A stretch of 47,669 nucleotides of DNA from Snodgrassella gandavensis. Its GTDB lineage: Bacteria > Pseudomonadota > Gammaproteobacteria > Burkholderiales > Neisseriaceae. The stretch spans positions 1 through 47,669 of the forward strand of contig NZ_CAJZCE010000016.1 in assembly GCF_914768025.1 (NCBI RefSeq). Direction: 5' to 3'. Positions 1-7,933 of the stretch are shown here, in pieces. The translations under genes and the position numbers were made by a program. Every line of letters starts with the position of its first letter. Positions within the stretch are counted from its first letter, which is position 1. The notes beneath the pieces were generated by a model. That model was not told where the DNA came from. It was given only the letters and a program-made list of their open reading frames with translations, and made no database searches.

Positions 1-369
1 GGCAAACTTGGGTAGAGACAAAAGGACTGGCTAAAGAAAAGCAGCTAGAGAATTTATTTTACTCATCAGACAGTCATTGTGTTAGAACGAATGCCGATGA
101 GTAGGTAGTGTTTGTCAGATTAAATTTGAGCTAGTACAAACAAACTTCTCTGAACTTCATAAGGCAAAGCTATTACTTGAGTAAGCCATTTAAGTTTATT
201 CAATTTTTTCATCCTATACCCTTTAAAACTCAAATATATTTATAAGTAAGATTAGTTTAAAGTATTAATTTCTTTTTTACTACAAATTTTTATTGGCACA
301 AATTTTTAAAATAGAATTATTTATTAATCAAAAAAATAAAAAAGCCCTGTATTAAACCTGACTTTTAGT
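1..369. other. AT-rich accessory flank without a confident gene
   Basis: No gene can be supported here. On the plus strand a frame open from the window edge (3-104) ends in TAG after 33 codons and could be the 3' end of an ORF that starts outside the window, but I do not recognise it. The rest is AT-rich with frequent stops in all frames. Confidence 0.3.
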
Positions 370-978
370 TTAACTATACATTCTAGGAAAATACTCGCTG
401 ATTCTGTCATTATCGAATAATCTATCTTTTGTAAAATCAACCGTATCAGATACAGCTATTGCTGTCCGCAGTTCTTTTGGAAAATCTTCGATAGACGCAT
501 AAATTGTAGGTATTAAATATCTAAAATAATCCCCCATTTTGGTTTCACCATCATAACCAACTACAAAATCATGACCTGGCCTACAACCTTCAACTGCGTA
601 ATAGACAAACACACCTTTTTTGGCAGGTAAACCCTCATCAGTAATGACATTTTCACGTTTAGACTCTTCAAATACTTCTCTCTCAATTTCTTTTCTATTT
701 TTATATGCCTTATAGGTAAGACCAGAATATAAATCCAATATAGTTTCGCCATGTTTTTTATATGAATACTGACTAAATTTATCTAGACCTTCGGAAATGT
801 GTTCCATAAAGGGTTCTAATAATAATATTGAACTATAATTTGATAATAGAGCCTTAGGTAAATCCCCCCAGCAGTTATTTACCATTATCGCAATTTTTCC
901 AAATTTATCCATTGCAGGCCAGTTAAATATTGTTCCAAATTCTGGTTGCCAATTTGCATTTAAATCTTCATAACTCAT
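370..978 (-). CDS. Hypothetical protein, possible orphan immunity protein
   Basis: A 202-residue soluble, acidic protein with no signal peptide or membrane segment. I do not recognise its family. The ATG at 978 has a GGAG-type ribosome binding site about 10 bases upstream, and it overlaps by ATGA the stop codon of a decayed reading frame that ends at 975. That overlap is the usual geometry of a toxin tip followed by its immunity gene. Together with the Rhs core fragment and DUF4279 gene downstream on the same strand, this suggests an orphan immunity protein kept after its toxin decayed. The role is inferred from context only; an unrelated cytoplasmic protein is possible. Base composition is much more AT-rich than the housekeeping genes of the window, which fits horizontal acquisition. 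Confidence 0.6.
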   Translation of the reverse strand: MSYEDLNANWQPEFGTIFNWPAMDKFGKIAIMVNNCWGDLPKALLSNYSSILLLEPFMEHISEGLDKFSQYSYKKHGETILDLYSGLTYKAYKNRKEIEREVFEESKRENVITDEGLPAKKGVFVYYAVEGCRPGHDFVVGYDGETKMGDYFRYLIPTIYASIEDFPKELRTAIAVSDTVDFTKDRLFDNDRISEYFPRMYS

Positions 979-1160
979 CTAAAGTTTTTCTCCGGCCATG
1001 TTTGTTTACAATTTAGACTAGTACTAACTAATCTATTTTCACCATACGTTTTTTTTACCATATACATTTCTTGGTCTCAATGCATTTGTGAATAAACTCT
1101 TTCAAATGAACATTCAATATTTTTAGCCTTATTTTTAATTAATGAATTGATCAAATTAAA
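975..1160 (-). pseudogene. Decayed reading frame upstream of the 370-978 gene
   Basis: Minus-strand frame of about 61 codons, interrupted once by TGA, that ends with a TGA overlapping the start of the 370-978 gene. Its last residues read TYGENRLVSTSLNCK followed by QTWPEKNFR. An AAGGAGG motif lies just upstream, near 1164-1170. It may be the remnant of a toxin C-terminus or of a second small immunity gene. I do not recognise the sequence, so the call rests only on reading-frame continuity and the ATGA overlap. The remaining DNA up to 1363 shows nothing I can interpret. Confidence 0.3.
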
Positions 1161-1363
1161 TATTTAAATAAAAACCTCCTTGATTATTCAATCATAAAAA
1201 GATATTTTTAAATCAAAACACCATAATACAATTGTTGTCATCGCCCTACCAAAATTTAGTTTATCTCCTAACTTTATTTCATCACTATCATTTGGGTAAT
1301 TCATTTGGCACCTTGTTATATTCACTTAACAATATCCAGAAAACTAATAATTGAATATTTGAA

Positions 1364-1852
1364 CTAATATCCAATTATGCTTAACCCAACCTTTTTTACT
1401 AGTATTTCAATTTCTCTTTTTAATAAAATTTTGTTTTTTGGAATCAAAAATTGGTGTGTTAAATCATATCCAGTAGTAGTAATACAACCTAATAAGGGGT
1501 AAATCAATGTACATAGTTTTTTTTCTTTAAGAATATTATTTATTATGTACATATAATGGTTGAATGATGCAATCTTTCTAGGTTTTTCATCTATTATAGC
1601 TATTACAGTTCCTTTTGATAATTTAAACAGCATTTTATATATAAACACAAATTTTCTTTTTATTTTATTAAATAAAATTTTCTTTTCTATATCATTTTTA
1701 ATGTCAGCATAAGAGACTAAATATGCATTAATGTATTCTTCTTCATTCAGAATGTGGTCAAAAATAGAAATACTAAAAATAAAATAATCTTTTATCAAAA
1801 AATCAAAATTTTGAAAATCAATTTTTATTAATTTATCAATTGCATTTTTCAT
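1364..1852 (-). CDS. Hypothetical AT-rich protein
   Basis: About 162 residues, extremely rich in Ile, Lys, Phe and Asn, with no recognised domain. The open frame begins at a TTG at 1888, but the first ATG at 1852 (MKNAIDKLIKID...) is the better start, because an AAGGAAA purine run lies upstream and the intervening codons look like leader sequence. The N-terminal half is predicted to be helical, and there is no clear signal peptide. It lies downstream, on the same strand, of the Rhs core fragment at 2900-3029, with an IS3 remnant between them, so it could be a displaced immunity protein. That is positional inference. Composition is far from the chromosomal core, which suggests transfer. Confidence 0.5.
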   Translation of the reverse strand: MKNAIDKLIKIDFQNFDFLIKDYFIFSISIFDHILNEEEYINAYLVSYADIKNDIEKKILFNKIKRKFVFIYKMLFKLSKGTVIAIIDEKPRKIASFNHYMYIINNILKEKKLCTLIYPLLGCITTTGYDLTHQFLIPKNKILLKREIEILVKKVGLSIIGY

Positions 1853-1968
1853 TCTCTTAAATATTTCCTTTCGGGAATAAGTATACAAATACTAACATCT
1901 TTTTTATTATATAACCGCCTATAACTTCCAGCGTGTCCCTCACCTTTAGTCTTAATTGACGAACTCCT

Positions 1969-2863
1969 CCCCTAAAATAGCACAGCCTTAAAATAGAAAA
2001 TTCTCTTATTAATTCACAATAGGATTTATACATAAAAAATGACTGAACATCAAATCGTATCTATTTCAAAAGAAGCTTAAGCCGGCATCCCTGTCAAAGA
2101 ACTTTGCCGTGAATACGGCATGGGTAATTCAACTTTTTATAAATGGCGAGAAAAATATGATGGTATACAAACCTCGGATATCAAACATTTAAAGAAACTG
2201 GAAATTAACAAGCGTTAGCTCAAACAGATATTTGCAGAGTTGAGAGATTTAAAATTTTAGCATCCTGAAGAAATCATAAAAAAACGCTAGCGCCCACCAA
2301 GACACGTAACATTTGTGTTCTATTTCCACAATCAAATCATCCTATTACTATTGCAATAAGCTATTCTAATGTTGGTTAAAGCCACTATACTTACTCTTAC
2401 CAACCTAAATTACAAAAGATTCAATGTGAGAAATAACTTTAATCGTGAGGTGTTAAACATTAATCTTGCAGTCAGCTTACCGGCTGGTAGAATTTCTTGG
2501 TATCTAGATAAACTGGCCAAATATCATCGTTATCCACTAAAAATACGGGTGGATAACGAGTTAGAAGTTACCGGAAATACGCCCATCAACTGAGCAAAAT
2601 CACATGGTATAACTATAGATTACATCAACCTCGGCAACCCATATCAAAATGGCTATATTGAATGAACAACTAATTGTACTTAGCGTACAGAGGGTATTGG
2701 ATTTATATCTTTTTAATAATCTGGCACAAGCAAGAAAAGCAACCGAAGAATGGCTAATGCTTTATAACACAAAAAGACCTTATAAGGCATCAAATGACAT
2801 GACACCGATTGAATATAAAACACCAAAATAGACAGCGTAATTTTTTATGTCTGTTCTGTACTA
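1969..2863 (+). mobile_element. Decayed IS3-family (IS407-like) insertion sequence, copy 1
   Basis: OrfA starts at 2039 (MTEHQIV...) and is broken by a TAA and a TAG; the helix-turn-helix words VKELC and STFYKWREKYD remain. OrfB persists as two displaced pieces. The piece at 2369-2593 carries the integrase-core pattern YPLKIRVDNELEVTG (the DNGPEF region, with Gly-Pro changed). The piece at 2649-2831 carries the C-terminal part, ATEEWLMLYNTKRPY ... TPIEYKTPK. Between them, QNGYIE is followed by a stop, and a one-base shift is needed to continue into YRTEVLDLYLF. The left end (TAGCACAGCC near 1978) and the inverted right end (CTGTTCTGTACTA ending 2863) form partial terminal repeats. The span is shorter than an intact IS3 element, so it is internally deleted and cannot transpose by itself. 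It shares its left end and OrfA with the copy at 5103. Confidence 0.75.
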
Positions 2864-2899
2864 ACAATAATGTATTAACAGGCGAAATCTCCCCTCCTG

Positions 2900-3029
2900 T
2901 TCTGGGTCAATAAAATTTCCACATATACTAGCAGACTCCCACCTGCATAATCATAAATGTTTATTTCATCCATCAGCCCGATTGAATCACTCTGAGATAC
3001 CACCCTGTCTTTGCATCGTATGCACCAAA
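2900..3029 (-). pseudogene. Rhs core C-terminal fragment
   Basis: Minus-strand translation reads FGAYDAKTGWYLR, then, after a frame change, DSIGLMDEINIYDYAGGS and LLVYV. This matches the end of the Rhs repeat core (family pattern: FGARYYDxxTGRYxxxDPIGLxGGxNxYxYxGGNPxxYVDPLG), where the conserved core joins a variable toxin tip. The fragment has lost its frame and everything N-terminal. Its toxin side ends next to the IS3 right end at 2863. It is direct evidence that this AT-rich region derives from an Rhs polymorphic-toxin locus on the minus strand. Confidence 0.65.
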
Positions 3030-3184
3030 TCAGAATACAACTAATTTATTTGAATAAATATATCTTATACAGTTTTTATCATTGTCATCTGATTAAAAAT
3101 ATTTACTATTAATAGCAACAACCAATTAACCCACTTTTTTTAAAAATTGGGTTAATTTATTCATTTGTAAAATACATATTTTTA

Positions 3185-3580
3185 TCAGTATATATTAAAA
3201 TCTATATCAGCACTGATACTTGCTATGAATTTCAATACATCGGGTTTTAACCGCATTACAGGATATTCATCATTTTCTAAACGAATAACTACATCAAAAA
3301 GCATGTCTATATTTAGCTCAGACCTTATTCGATTTAGAATATCTTCTTTATCTTGTATTAAACCAATTATTTTTTTTAATTGGATATTAATATCGTCTGA
3401 TTTTTCATAGCCAGTGTCTATAGACCACATTGTTTCTACTGCCGGCCAATTTTTTCCTGCAGGAACAATCCCCTTGATTATTGTACTATTTGGAAGAACA
3501 TTTAAAAGATCTGTTATAGCACTCGGTTGAAAATGTTCACCATAAATGTCAAAAGCAACTTTCACGGATGTCGTTTCCAT
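3185..3580 (-). CDS. DUF4279-type protein, probable immunity protein
   Basis: A 131-residue cytoplasmic protein with the DUF4279 layout: an N-terminal strand VAFDIYGEHFQPSAITDLL, a W-containing centre (ETMWSID) and a C-terminal end ADIDFNIY that matches the family's usual (L/I)D(I/F)xIY ending. DUF4279 members often sit beside secreted polymorphic toxins and are thought to act as immunity proteins; biochemical activity is generally unknown. The gene begins 12 bases after the stop of a decayed toxin tip (3593-3900), exactly where the cognate immunity gene belongs. The ORF itself is intact, so the immunity function may be retained although the toxin is broken. The family call is from memory of the pattern, without a profile search. 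Confidence 0.72.
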   Translation of the reverse strand: METTSVKVAFDIYGEHFQPSAITDLLNVLPNSTIIKGIVPAGKNWPAVETMWSIDTGYEKSDDINIQLKKIIGLIQDKEDILNRIRSELNIDMLFDVVIRLENDEYPVMRLKPDVLKFIASISADIDFNIY

Positions 3581-3592
3581 ATTTAAATACCT

Positions 3593-3900
3593 TTATAAAA
3601 TATAACCTGTAGGGATGCCACTTTCTTTACTTTCTTGTTTTCTAAGAATCCACAACTATCCAGTTTTTTATCAATATATATATCATAATGCTTAATCTGT
3701 ACTCTATCATCTAAAAAAATCTATTCTATTTCATGAGTATAATGACCTCTTTGCTTCAGATATTTATTGGCAATTTTTTCAATATTTAAGGTTATTCTTT
3801 CCATTGTCCGGATCATCAGTATCTGGCAGATTGGGAACTTCCCCTATATTTGCATTGTCTATTTCAGCATCTTTAGTCTTGAATTTCTCACTATTCAATA
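3593..3900 (-). pseudogene. Frameshifted polymorphic-toxin C-terminal tip
   Basis: Three minus-strand frames join into one toxin-like tail. The first reads KFKTKDAEIDNANIGEV followed by PNLPDTDDPDNGK and ends in TGA. The second is IEKIANKYLKQRGHYTHEIE, a TAG, then IFLDDRVQIKHYDIYIDKK. After a further frameshift comes TG, a TAG replacing a probable Gln, then LWILRKQESKESGIPTGYIL and a stop at 3593. The pattern of YDIYxDKxTGxLWIxRK followed by GIPTGY is characteristic of tips of Rhs/CDI-type polymorphic toxins. At least two in-frame stops and two frameshifts make it inactive. The exact toxin class (possibly the type 33-like group) needs a profile search. Confidence 0.55.
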
Positions 3901-4079
3901 TACTATTATCATATTAAGCTAATTTTTGACTAAAAGATTTTTTCAGCTAATACCGATAGGTATAATAAACAAAAGAAAGCAACGGAATCTTCTTCAATCT
4001 TCAGTTTTGTCGAGCCACATTACATATTTCCTAGTCCCTTTTTCAATTAGTATAATTTAAAATATTTACTGGATTAAAA

Positions 4080-4661
4080 TTATTCATCTTCATCGAGTTT
4101 TCCAAAGACACTTTCTACTTTTTCCCAATATTTTTTATAATAAATCTCATATTTTTCTTTATCATACAATCTTTTATATACATATTCACGCCCATAAATA
4201 GCATAAGTAATACCTTCTCCTACTTCTCCATCTATTTCCCATTGTTTAAGGATAAACAATTGAATTTTTTCATCCTCTGATAATTGATTTAACTTTTTAA
4301 CTAATACTGTTTCCTTTAATCTGGAGATAAGCATGTAACGGTTTATATCTTCATTGCTTAACATATTACAAGATAACTCCCCCCAAAAAGAGTCATCATT
4401 CAAAACCTGACGAGCATAACGAGCCAGGCAATAACGATGTGGCCTTTTCCAATCAATTGGTACTTTTAATTTACTAATACACTCATGTGCTTTAGATATC
4501 CAAGATTTTTTATCCGTATTAAAAACATTAAAAGAAGTATAAAATTCAAATGTATCCAACCTATAAATAATGATAAATACACCATAATCATCCATACATG
4601 CAACATTAGCTGTAAAGTAATCATTTTTAGCCAAACATTCTGGTATTATCATATCATTCAT
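4080..4661 (-). CDS. Hypothetical protein, immunity-like context
   Basis: A 193-residue acidic, Tyr- and Lys-rich soluble protein beginning MNDMIIPECLAKNDYF, with no signal peptide, membrane helix or motif I recognise. The C-terminal third (KRLYDKEKYEIYYKKYWEKV) is predicted to be helical. It lies on the same strand as the Rhs fragment, the toxin tip and the DUF4279 gene, 48 bases after a small ORF that ends at 4710. Length, acidity and position fit an immunity protein of an old toxin cassette, but this is inferred from neighbourhood. About 180 bases of AT-rich DNA follow it without a recognisable gene apart from a short open stretch containing KYVMWLDKTED. Confidence 0.55.
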   Translation of the reverse strand: MNDMIIPECLAKNDYFTANVACMDDYGVFIIIYRLDTFEFYTSFNVFNTDKKSWISKAHECISKLKVPIDWKRPHRYCLARYARQVLNDDSFWGELSCNMLSNEDINRYMLISRLKETVLVKKLNQLSEDEKIQLFILKQWEIDGEVGEGITYAIYGREYVYKRLYDKEKYEIYYKKYWEKVESVFGKLDEDE

Positions 4662-4709
4662 ACTTTACTCTATTAATTTAATTATAAAAATAAATGCAAG
4701 AAGATGAAT

Positions 4710-4862
4710 TTAATTATACTCACTTTTTAAATGATCTGGGACTGGTTTCTTACTCCCAATTTTTCTCCATGACATTGCCCATATTTCATCCGTTTCTGAA
4801 TCATAATCACATTCATGATCTTGAGCTGCCTGCATTAAACTTCTCAAAGCGTTTAAAATCAT
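4710..4862 (-). CDS. Small hypothetical ORF, possible cassette fragment
   Basis: A 50-codon ORF beginning MILNALRSLMQAAQDHECDY and ending PVPDHLKSEYN. Its ATG overlaps, through ATGA, the stop of a 20-residue open stretch ending KDESIEKDTI. Codon use is AT-rich and the composition is protein-like (acidic, with Trp and Cys), so it looks like real coding DNA, or a fragment of it, and not random sequence. It precedes the 4080-4661 gene on the same strand. I do not recognise it; it may be the 3' part of a toxin tip or a truncated immunity gene. Confidence 0.3.
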   Translation of the reverse strand: MILNALRSLMQAAQDHECDYDSETDEIWAMSWRKIGSKKPVPDHLKSEYN

Positions 4863-4982
4863 ATTGTATCTTTTTCTATACTTTCATCCTTTTCCGTTAT
4901 ATTGAACTTGTAACTTATATATTAGCCCTATGTTAAATGTTCTCAACAATGAAGTTAAGGAATTAAATATAGGGCTATTTCC

Positions 4983-5102
4983 ATGTGCGAAAAAAATCTT
5001 GACAAGTCGTTAGAGGCTGTGGGTTCAGGTGTAGGAGGCTTTGATTATCCCTGCTTGGTATTAGCGCGTTATATGGGTATAGGCGGTGAGGCTTATAACT
5101 AG
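4983..5102 (+). other. Short open fragment abutting the second IS copy
   Basis: A plus-strand frame of 39 codons starting MCEKNLDKSLEAVGSGVGGF and ending ARYMGIGGEAYN at a TAG that coincides with the left end of the IS3 copy. The Gly-rich AVGSGVGG run resembles linker regions of large secreted toxins, but I cannot assign it. It may be the stub of a gene interrupted by the IS. Confidence 0.2.
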
Positions 5103-5570
5103 CCCCTAAAATAGTACAGCCTCGAAGTAGGAAATTCTCTTTATTAACCCACAGAGGATTCAAACATGAAAAAATGACTGAACATCAGATCGTAGCTATT
5201 TTAAAAGAAGCTCGAGCCAGTATCCCCGTCAAAGAACTCTGCCATAAATATGGCATAGGGAATTCAATTTTTTATAAATGGCGGGAAAAATACGGTGGTA
5301 TGGAAACGTCCGATACCAAACGTTTAAAGGAACTGGAGGCTGAAAACCGCAAGCTTAAGCAGATGTTTGTCGAGCTGAGTTTAAAATCTCAGCTTCAGGA
5401 GGAAATTATCAAAAAGCGCTAGTGCCTACCAAGGCTCGTAAAACTTGGACTCTGGAACTACAAGAAAGTCATTCTGTTACTACTGCAATGAGCTGCCTAA
5501 GCCGCTGCGCTTAATTATTATCAGCCTAAGTTACAGGATGATTTGGTGCCTATTTCGCTACTAAGTACTA
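5103..5570 (+). mobile_element. Decayed IS3-family (IS407-like) insertion sequence, copy 2
   Basis: It shares with copy 1 the left end (CCCCTAAAATAG followed by TACAGCCT, against CACAGCCT in copy 1) and the whole OrfA region. OrfA is intact here (5174-5422). OrfB is reduced to a start-like stretch VPTKARKTWTLELQESHSVT and a few short out-of-frame pieces. I see no DDE core and no right terminal repeat. The right boundary is therefore approximate. The element is a 3'-truncated relic. Confidence 0.65.
5174..5422 (+). CDS. IS3-family transposase OrfA
   Basis: An 82-residue protein with the OrfA layout of the IS3 family, IS407-like group. An N-terminal helix-turn-helix (about residues 3-45, including VKELCHKYGIGNSIFYKWRE) is followed by a leucine-zipper-like coiled coil (about 47-80, KRLKELEAENRKLKQ). 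The family uses OrfA to bind terminal repeats and fuses it to OrfB by a programmed -1 frameshift. The A-rich run before the stop (AAAAAGCG) is where that slippage would occur. OrfB has decayed, so only the DNA-binding part could still be made. The second of two near-adjacent ATGs is used, because the first (5166) runs into TGA after AAA AAA. Confidence 0.75.
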   Translation: MTEHQIVAILKEARASIPVKELCHKYGIGNSIFYKWREKYGGMETSDTKRLKELEAENRKLKQMFVELSLKSQLQEEIIKKR

Positions 5571-5751
5571 GACTGACAGGCATTGAAGTAGTTACATATT
5601 AGGCACAACCAGCCTAATAAAGATGTAGGCCTTCTGGAGCGAATTTTTAATCTATCCCCTCCAGCATAACCATGCAACTTTGCTTTAAGGAGAAAAGATT
5701 TAAATTGATGTAAATATAGCTCGTTAATATCCATTGTTATTCACCTTCATT

Positions 5752-6582
5752 TTATTTACGATGTTCAATCACATTTCCTAATCGCAAGTGAAGTCCATAT
5801 TTATCTAACAAACCTCGAATAAAATCGTCATTTATTTGGATCTTGTTTTTTTTCAAAGATAGATAGGTGCTTGCCAACGTTTTATCATATGAAACTATTT
5901 TTTGTTTTATATAAGGGCTTAAATTTATATGTTCTACATAAACAGATTTAGTACCTGTTTGTGCAACAAGTGAAATAAGAGATTCTAATTCAGAAGGATT
6001 TTGAAGAAGATGGGGTAATATTGGTCCAAGAAATGCATAAGTTCTAATATTATGACTATTCAGTTTATGTAATGCATCTAATCTGCTCGTTATAGATGGC
6101 GCTTTTATCTCTAGTGCTCGGCTTATACGATCCTGAGATGAAGTAATAGTAAAACCTACTTCAACATTTTTTAAACCTTGCAAAACATCTATATCCCTAA
6201 GCACTAAAGCTGACTTTGTGAGTATGCTTATCAAACCAGGGTAATTGGTATTTTTTAATATTTCAAGCATATTCCTAGTTAGTTGATATTTTTTTTCAAG
6301 AGGTAAATATGGATCTGTTACTGAGCTAAAAAATATTGTTGAGCTCGAATTTTTATCTAAAAATTTTTTTAATTGTTTATCAAATATCTCTACTGAGTTT
6401 TTTTTTATATAAACATAATTCCCCCAGTTTTCGACAGGCTCGCCAATGAATCTCCCCATAAAGCTTGCATAGCAATATAAACAGGAAAAACTACAACCAA
6501 TATAGGGATTTACAACATAATCAGTGTCTGGTAATTTAGATTTTATAATAATATTTTTGCAGTCTATTTCATAATATTTCAT
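5752..6582 (-). CDS. SPL-like radical SAM protein (COG1533 type)
   Basis: A 276-residue radical SAM enzyme. The cluster motif is C30-SFS-C34-LY-C37 after NPYIGC. This NPYxGCxxxCxYCY pattern is that of the spore-photoproduct-lyase-like group. The following FFSSVTDPYLPLEKK and LTKSALVLRD stretches match the TIM-barrel core of the same group. It is expected to cleave S-adenosylmethionine to a 5'-deoxyadenosyl radical, but the substrate is unknown. The group contains many uncharacterised enzymes and this one is short, with no extra cluster domain. It ends a three-gene set, 4 bases after the MATE gene and downstream of a two-cluster ferredoxin that could supply electrons. The gene is more AT-rich than the adjacent core genes, suggesting acquisition as a unit. 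Confidence 0.85.
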   Translation of the reverse strand: MKYYEIDCKNIIIKSKLPDTDYVVNPYIGCSFSCLYCYASFMGRFIGEPVENWGNYVYIKKNSVEIFDKQLKKFLDKNSSSTIFFSSVTDPYLPLEKKYQLTRNMLEILKNTNYPGLISILTKSALVLRDIDVLQGLKNVEVGFTITSSQDRISRALEIKAPSITSRLDALHKLNSHNIRTYAFLGPILPHLLQNPSELESLISLVAQTGTKSVYVEHINLSPYIKQKIVSYDKTLASTYLSLKKNKIQINDDFIRGLLDKYGLHLRLGNVIEHRK

Positions 6583-6586
6583 AAAG

Positions 6587-7933
6587 CTATCCTTCTTTAT
6601 ACTTATTTGGTAGGGTTATATTATGAAAATATAACAATGTAATTTTTGATGCTATAATCGCCGCAATAATCAGCGCAAACCAAAATCCTTTCACCCCAAA
6701 CTCACCATCGAAAGTCAAGAAATAACCACCACATAATCCTATTCCCCATAGGCAACTACCTAGAATAAGAGTTGGTATAAATGTTTTATTAAAACTTCGC
6801 AATACGCCACTAACTATTGTATAAATCGCATCAAAAAAATGATAACAAGCAACAAAGCCAATTAATAAGGATGCGACATCACATACAATTTGATCAGTTG
6901 TATAAAATGAAGCAATCTGTTTTCTTAGCAAAAAAAGCAATAAACTATATATAAAAGCAATTAAAACCCCTGATTTGATACATGAAAACCCTACTTTTTT
7001 TGCTAATTGATTTTCTTTTACCAAATAACTCCCCACAATTACTGAAGAGGCACTACCTATTGACAAAGGGATTAGATAAGAAATGTAAGACACATTCGCA
7101 GCGATTTGATGGCTAGCCATTGTAGTCAATCCCAAATTAGCAACCAATAGACCTATAATAGTAAAGGAGCTATAATCTACTAAGAAAGTGAGGCCAATTG
7201 GGCCTCCAGTTTTTAATAAAAAAAGTTGTGTCTTAGTTGAAATTTTGAACGAAATTGACAATGGGATTTTCTTTTTAAAAAAGATACAAATAGCTATTAT
7301 AAGAACTAACCACGACGCACAAACGGTTCCTAATGCGCATCCATTAACTCCCATAGCTGGTATGGAATAGAATCCTAAAACAAAAAGATAAGTAAGTACA
7401 CCTTTGATCGCAAGTCCGATAAAATTTGTAAACATAATTATTTTAGGCTTATAAATTCCTGAGGCATAGGCAAAAATAATTTTATAAATTAATAACGCAG
7501 GAACACCTATAATTAAAATTGTTAAATATTCATTGACTTTAAAAAATGACTGTTCATCTAGATGACTAATGTTAATCAGTGGCTCTGCGTTTAATAATAT
7601 AAAACAAACAATAATCGAAAGTATTATTGCTAACCAGAATCCTTGCGCAGTTAAATTTTTTACATTTTCAAACCCTCCGTCACTATATTTTTGAGCGTAC
7701 AGGGGGGGTAATATTAACAAAATTGCAGAAAATCCAATAAAAATAGTAAAAAAAACATTATCCCCAACGCCCACAATAGCAATGTCAAGAGAAGAGAAAT
7801 GCCCAACAATTATCAAGTCAATAATGGAATAGCTTGTAACAGCCAATTGGCCTATAAATATAGGCCAAGCCTGATTTAATAGTAGCTTTGGTATATTCAT
7901 CTTATTTTTGTTCATGGAATTAGTGTATGTCAT
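6587..7933 (-). CDS. MATE-family multidrug/metabolite transporter
   Basis: A 448-residue polytopic inner-membrane protein with about 12 hydrophobic segments in two MatE repeats. The first repeat begins near residue 13 (LLLNQAWPIFIGQLAVTSYS), and the second near 235 (TGGPIGLTFLVDYSSF, with TMASHQIAANVSYISYL). Family members are Na+- or H+-coupled exporters of cationic drugs or natural products. The start at 7933 has AAAGG eight bases upstream and overlaps the ferredoxin stop by 14 bases, so the two are probably translationally coupled. It is followed 4 bases later by the radical SAM gene. The context suggests export of, or protection from, a product of the neighbouring iron-sulphur enzymes, but a plain drug-efflux role cannot be excluded. 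Confidence 0.9.
   Translation of the reverse strand: MTYTNSMNKNKMNIPKLLLNQAWPIFIGQLAVTSYSIIDLIIVGHFSSLDIAIVGVGDNVFFTIFIGFSAILLILPPLYAQKYSDGGFENVKNLTAQGFWLAIILSIIVCFILLNAEPLINISHLDEQSFFKVNEYLTILIIGVPALLIYKIIFAYASGIYKPKIIMFTNFIGLAIKGVLTYLFVLGFYSIPAMGVNGCALGTVCASWLVLIIAICIFFKKKIPLSISFKISTKTQLFLLKTGGPIGLTFLVDYSSFTIIGLLVANLGLTTMASHQIAANVSYISYLIPLSIGSASSVIVGSYLVKENQLAKKVGFSCIKSGVLIAFIYSLLLFLLRKQIASFYTTDQIVCDVASLLIGFVACYHFFDAIYTIVSGVLRSFNKTFIPTLILGSCLWGIGLCGGYFLTFDGEFGVKGFWFALIIAAIIASKITLLYFHNITLPNKYKEG

Noticed and set aside
4694-4936. Plus-strand 80-codon ORF rich in Phe, Leu and His
   Set aside because: It is the antisense of the more protein-like minus-strand ORF at 4710-4862; its composition looks like reverse-strand noise and no ribosome binding site is present.
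4924-4976. Inverted repeat AGCCCTAT / ATAGGGCT
   Set aside because: Only 8 bp arms with a 37-base loop and no T-run; too weak for a terminator and not linked to a gene end.
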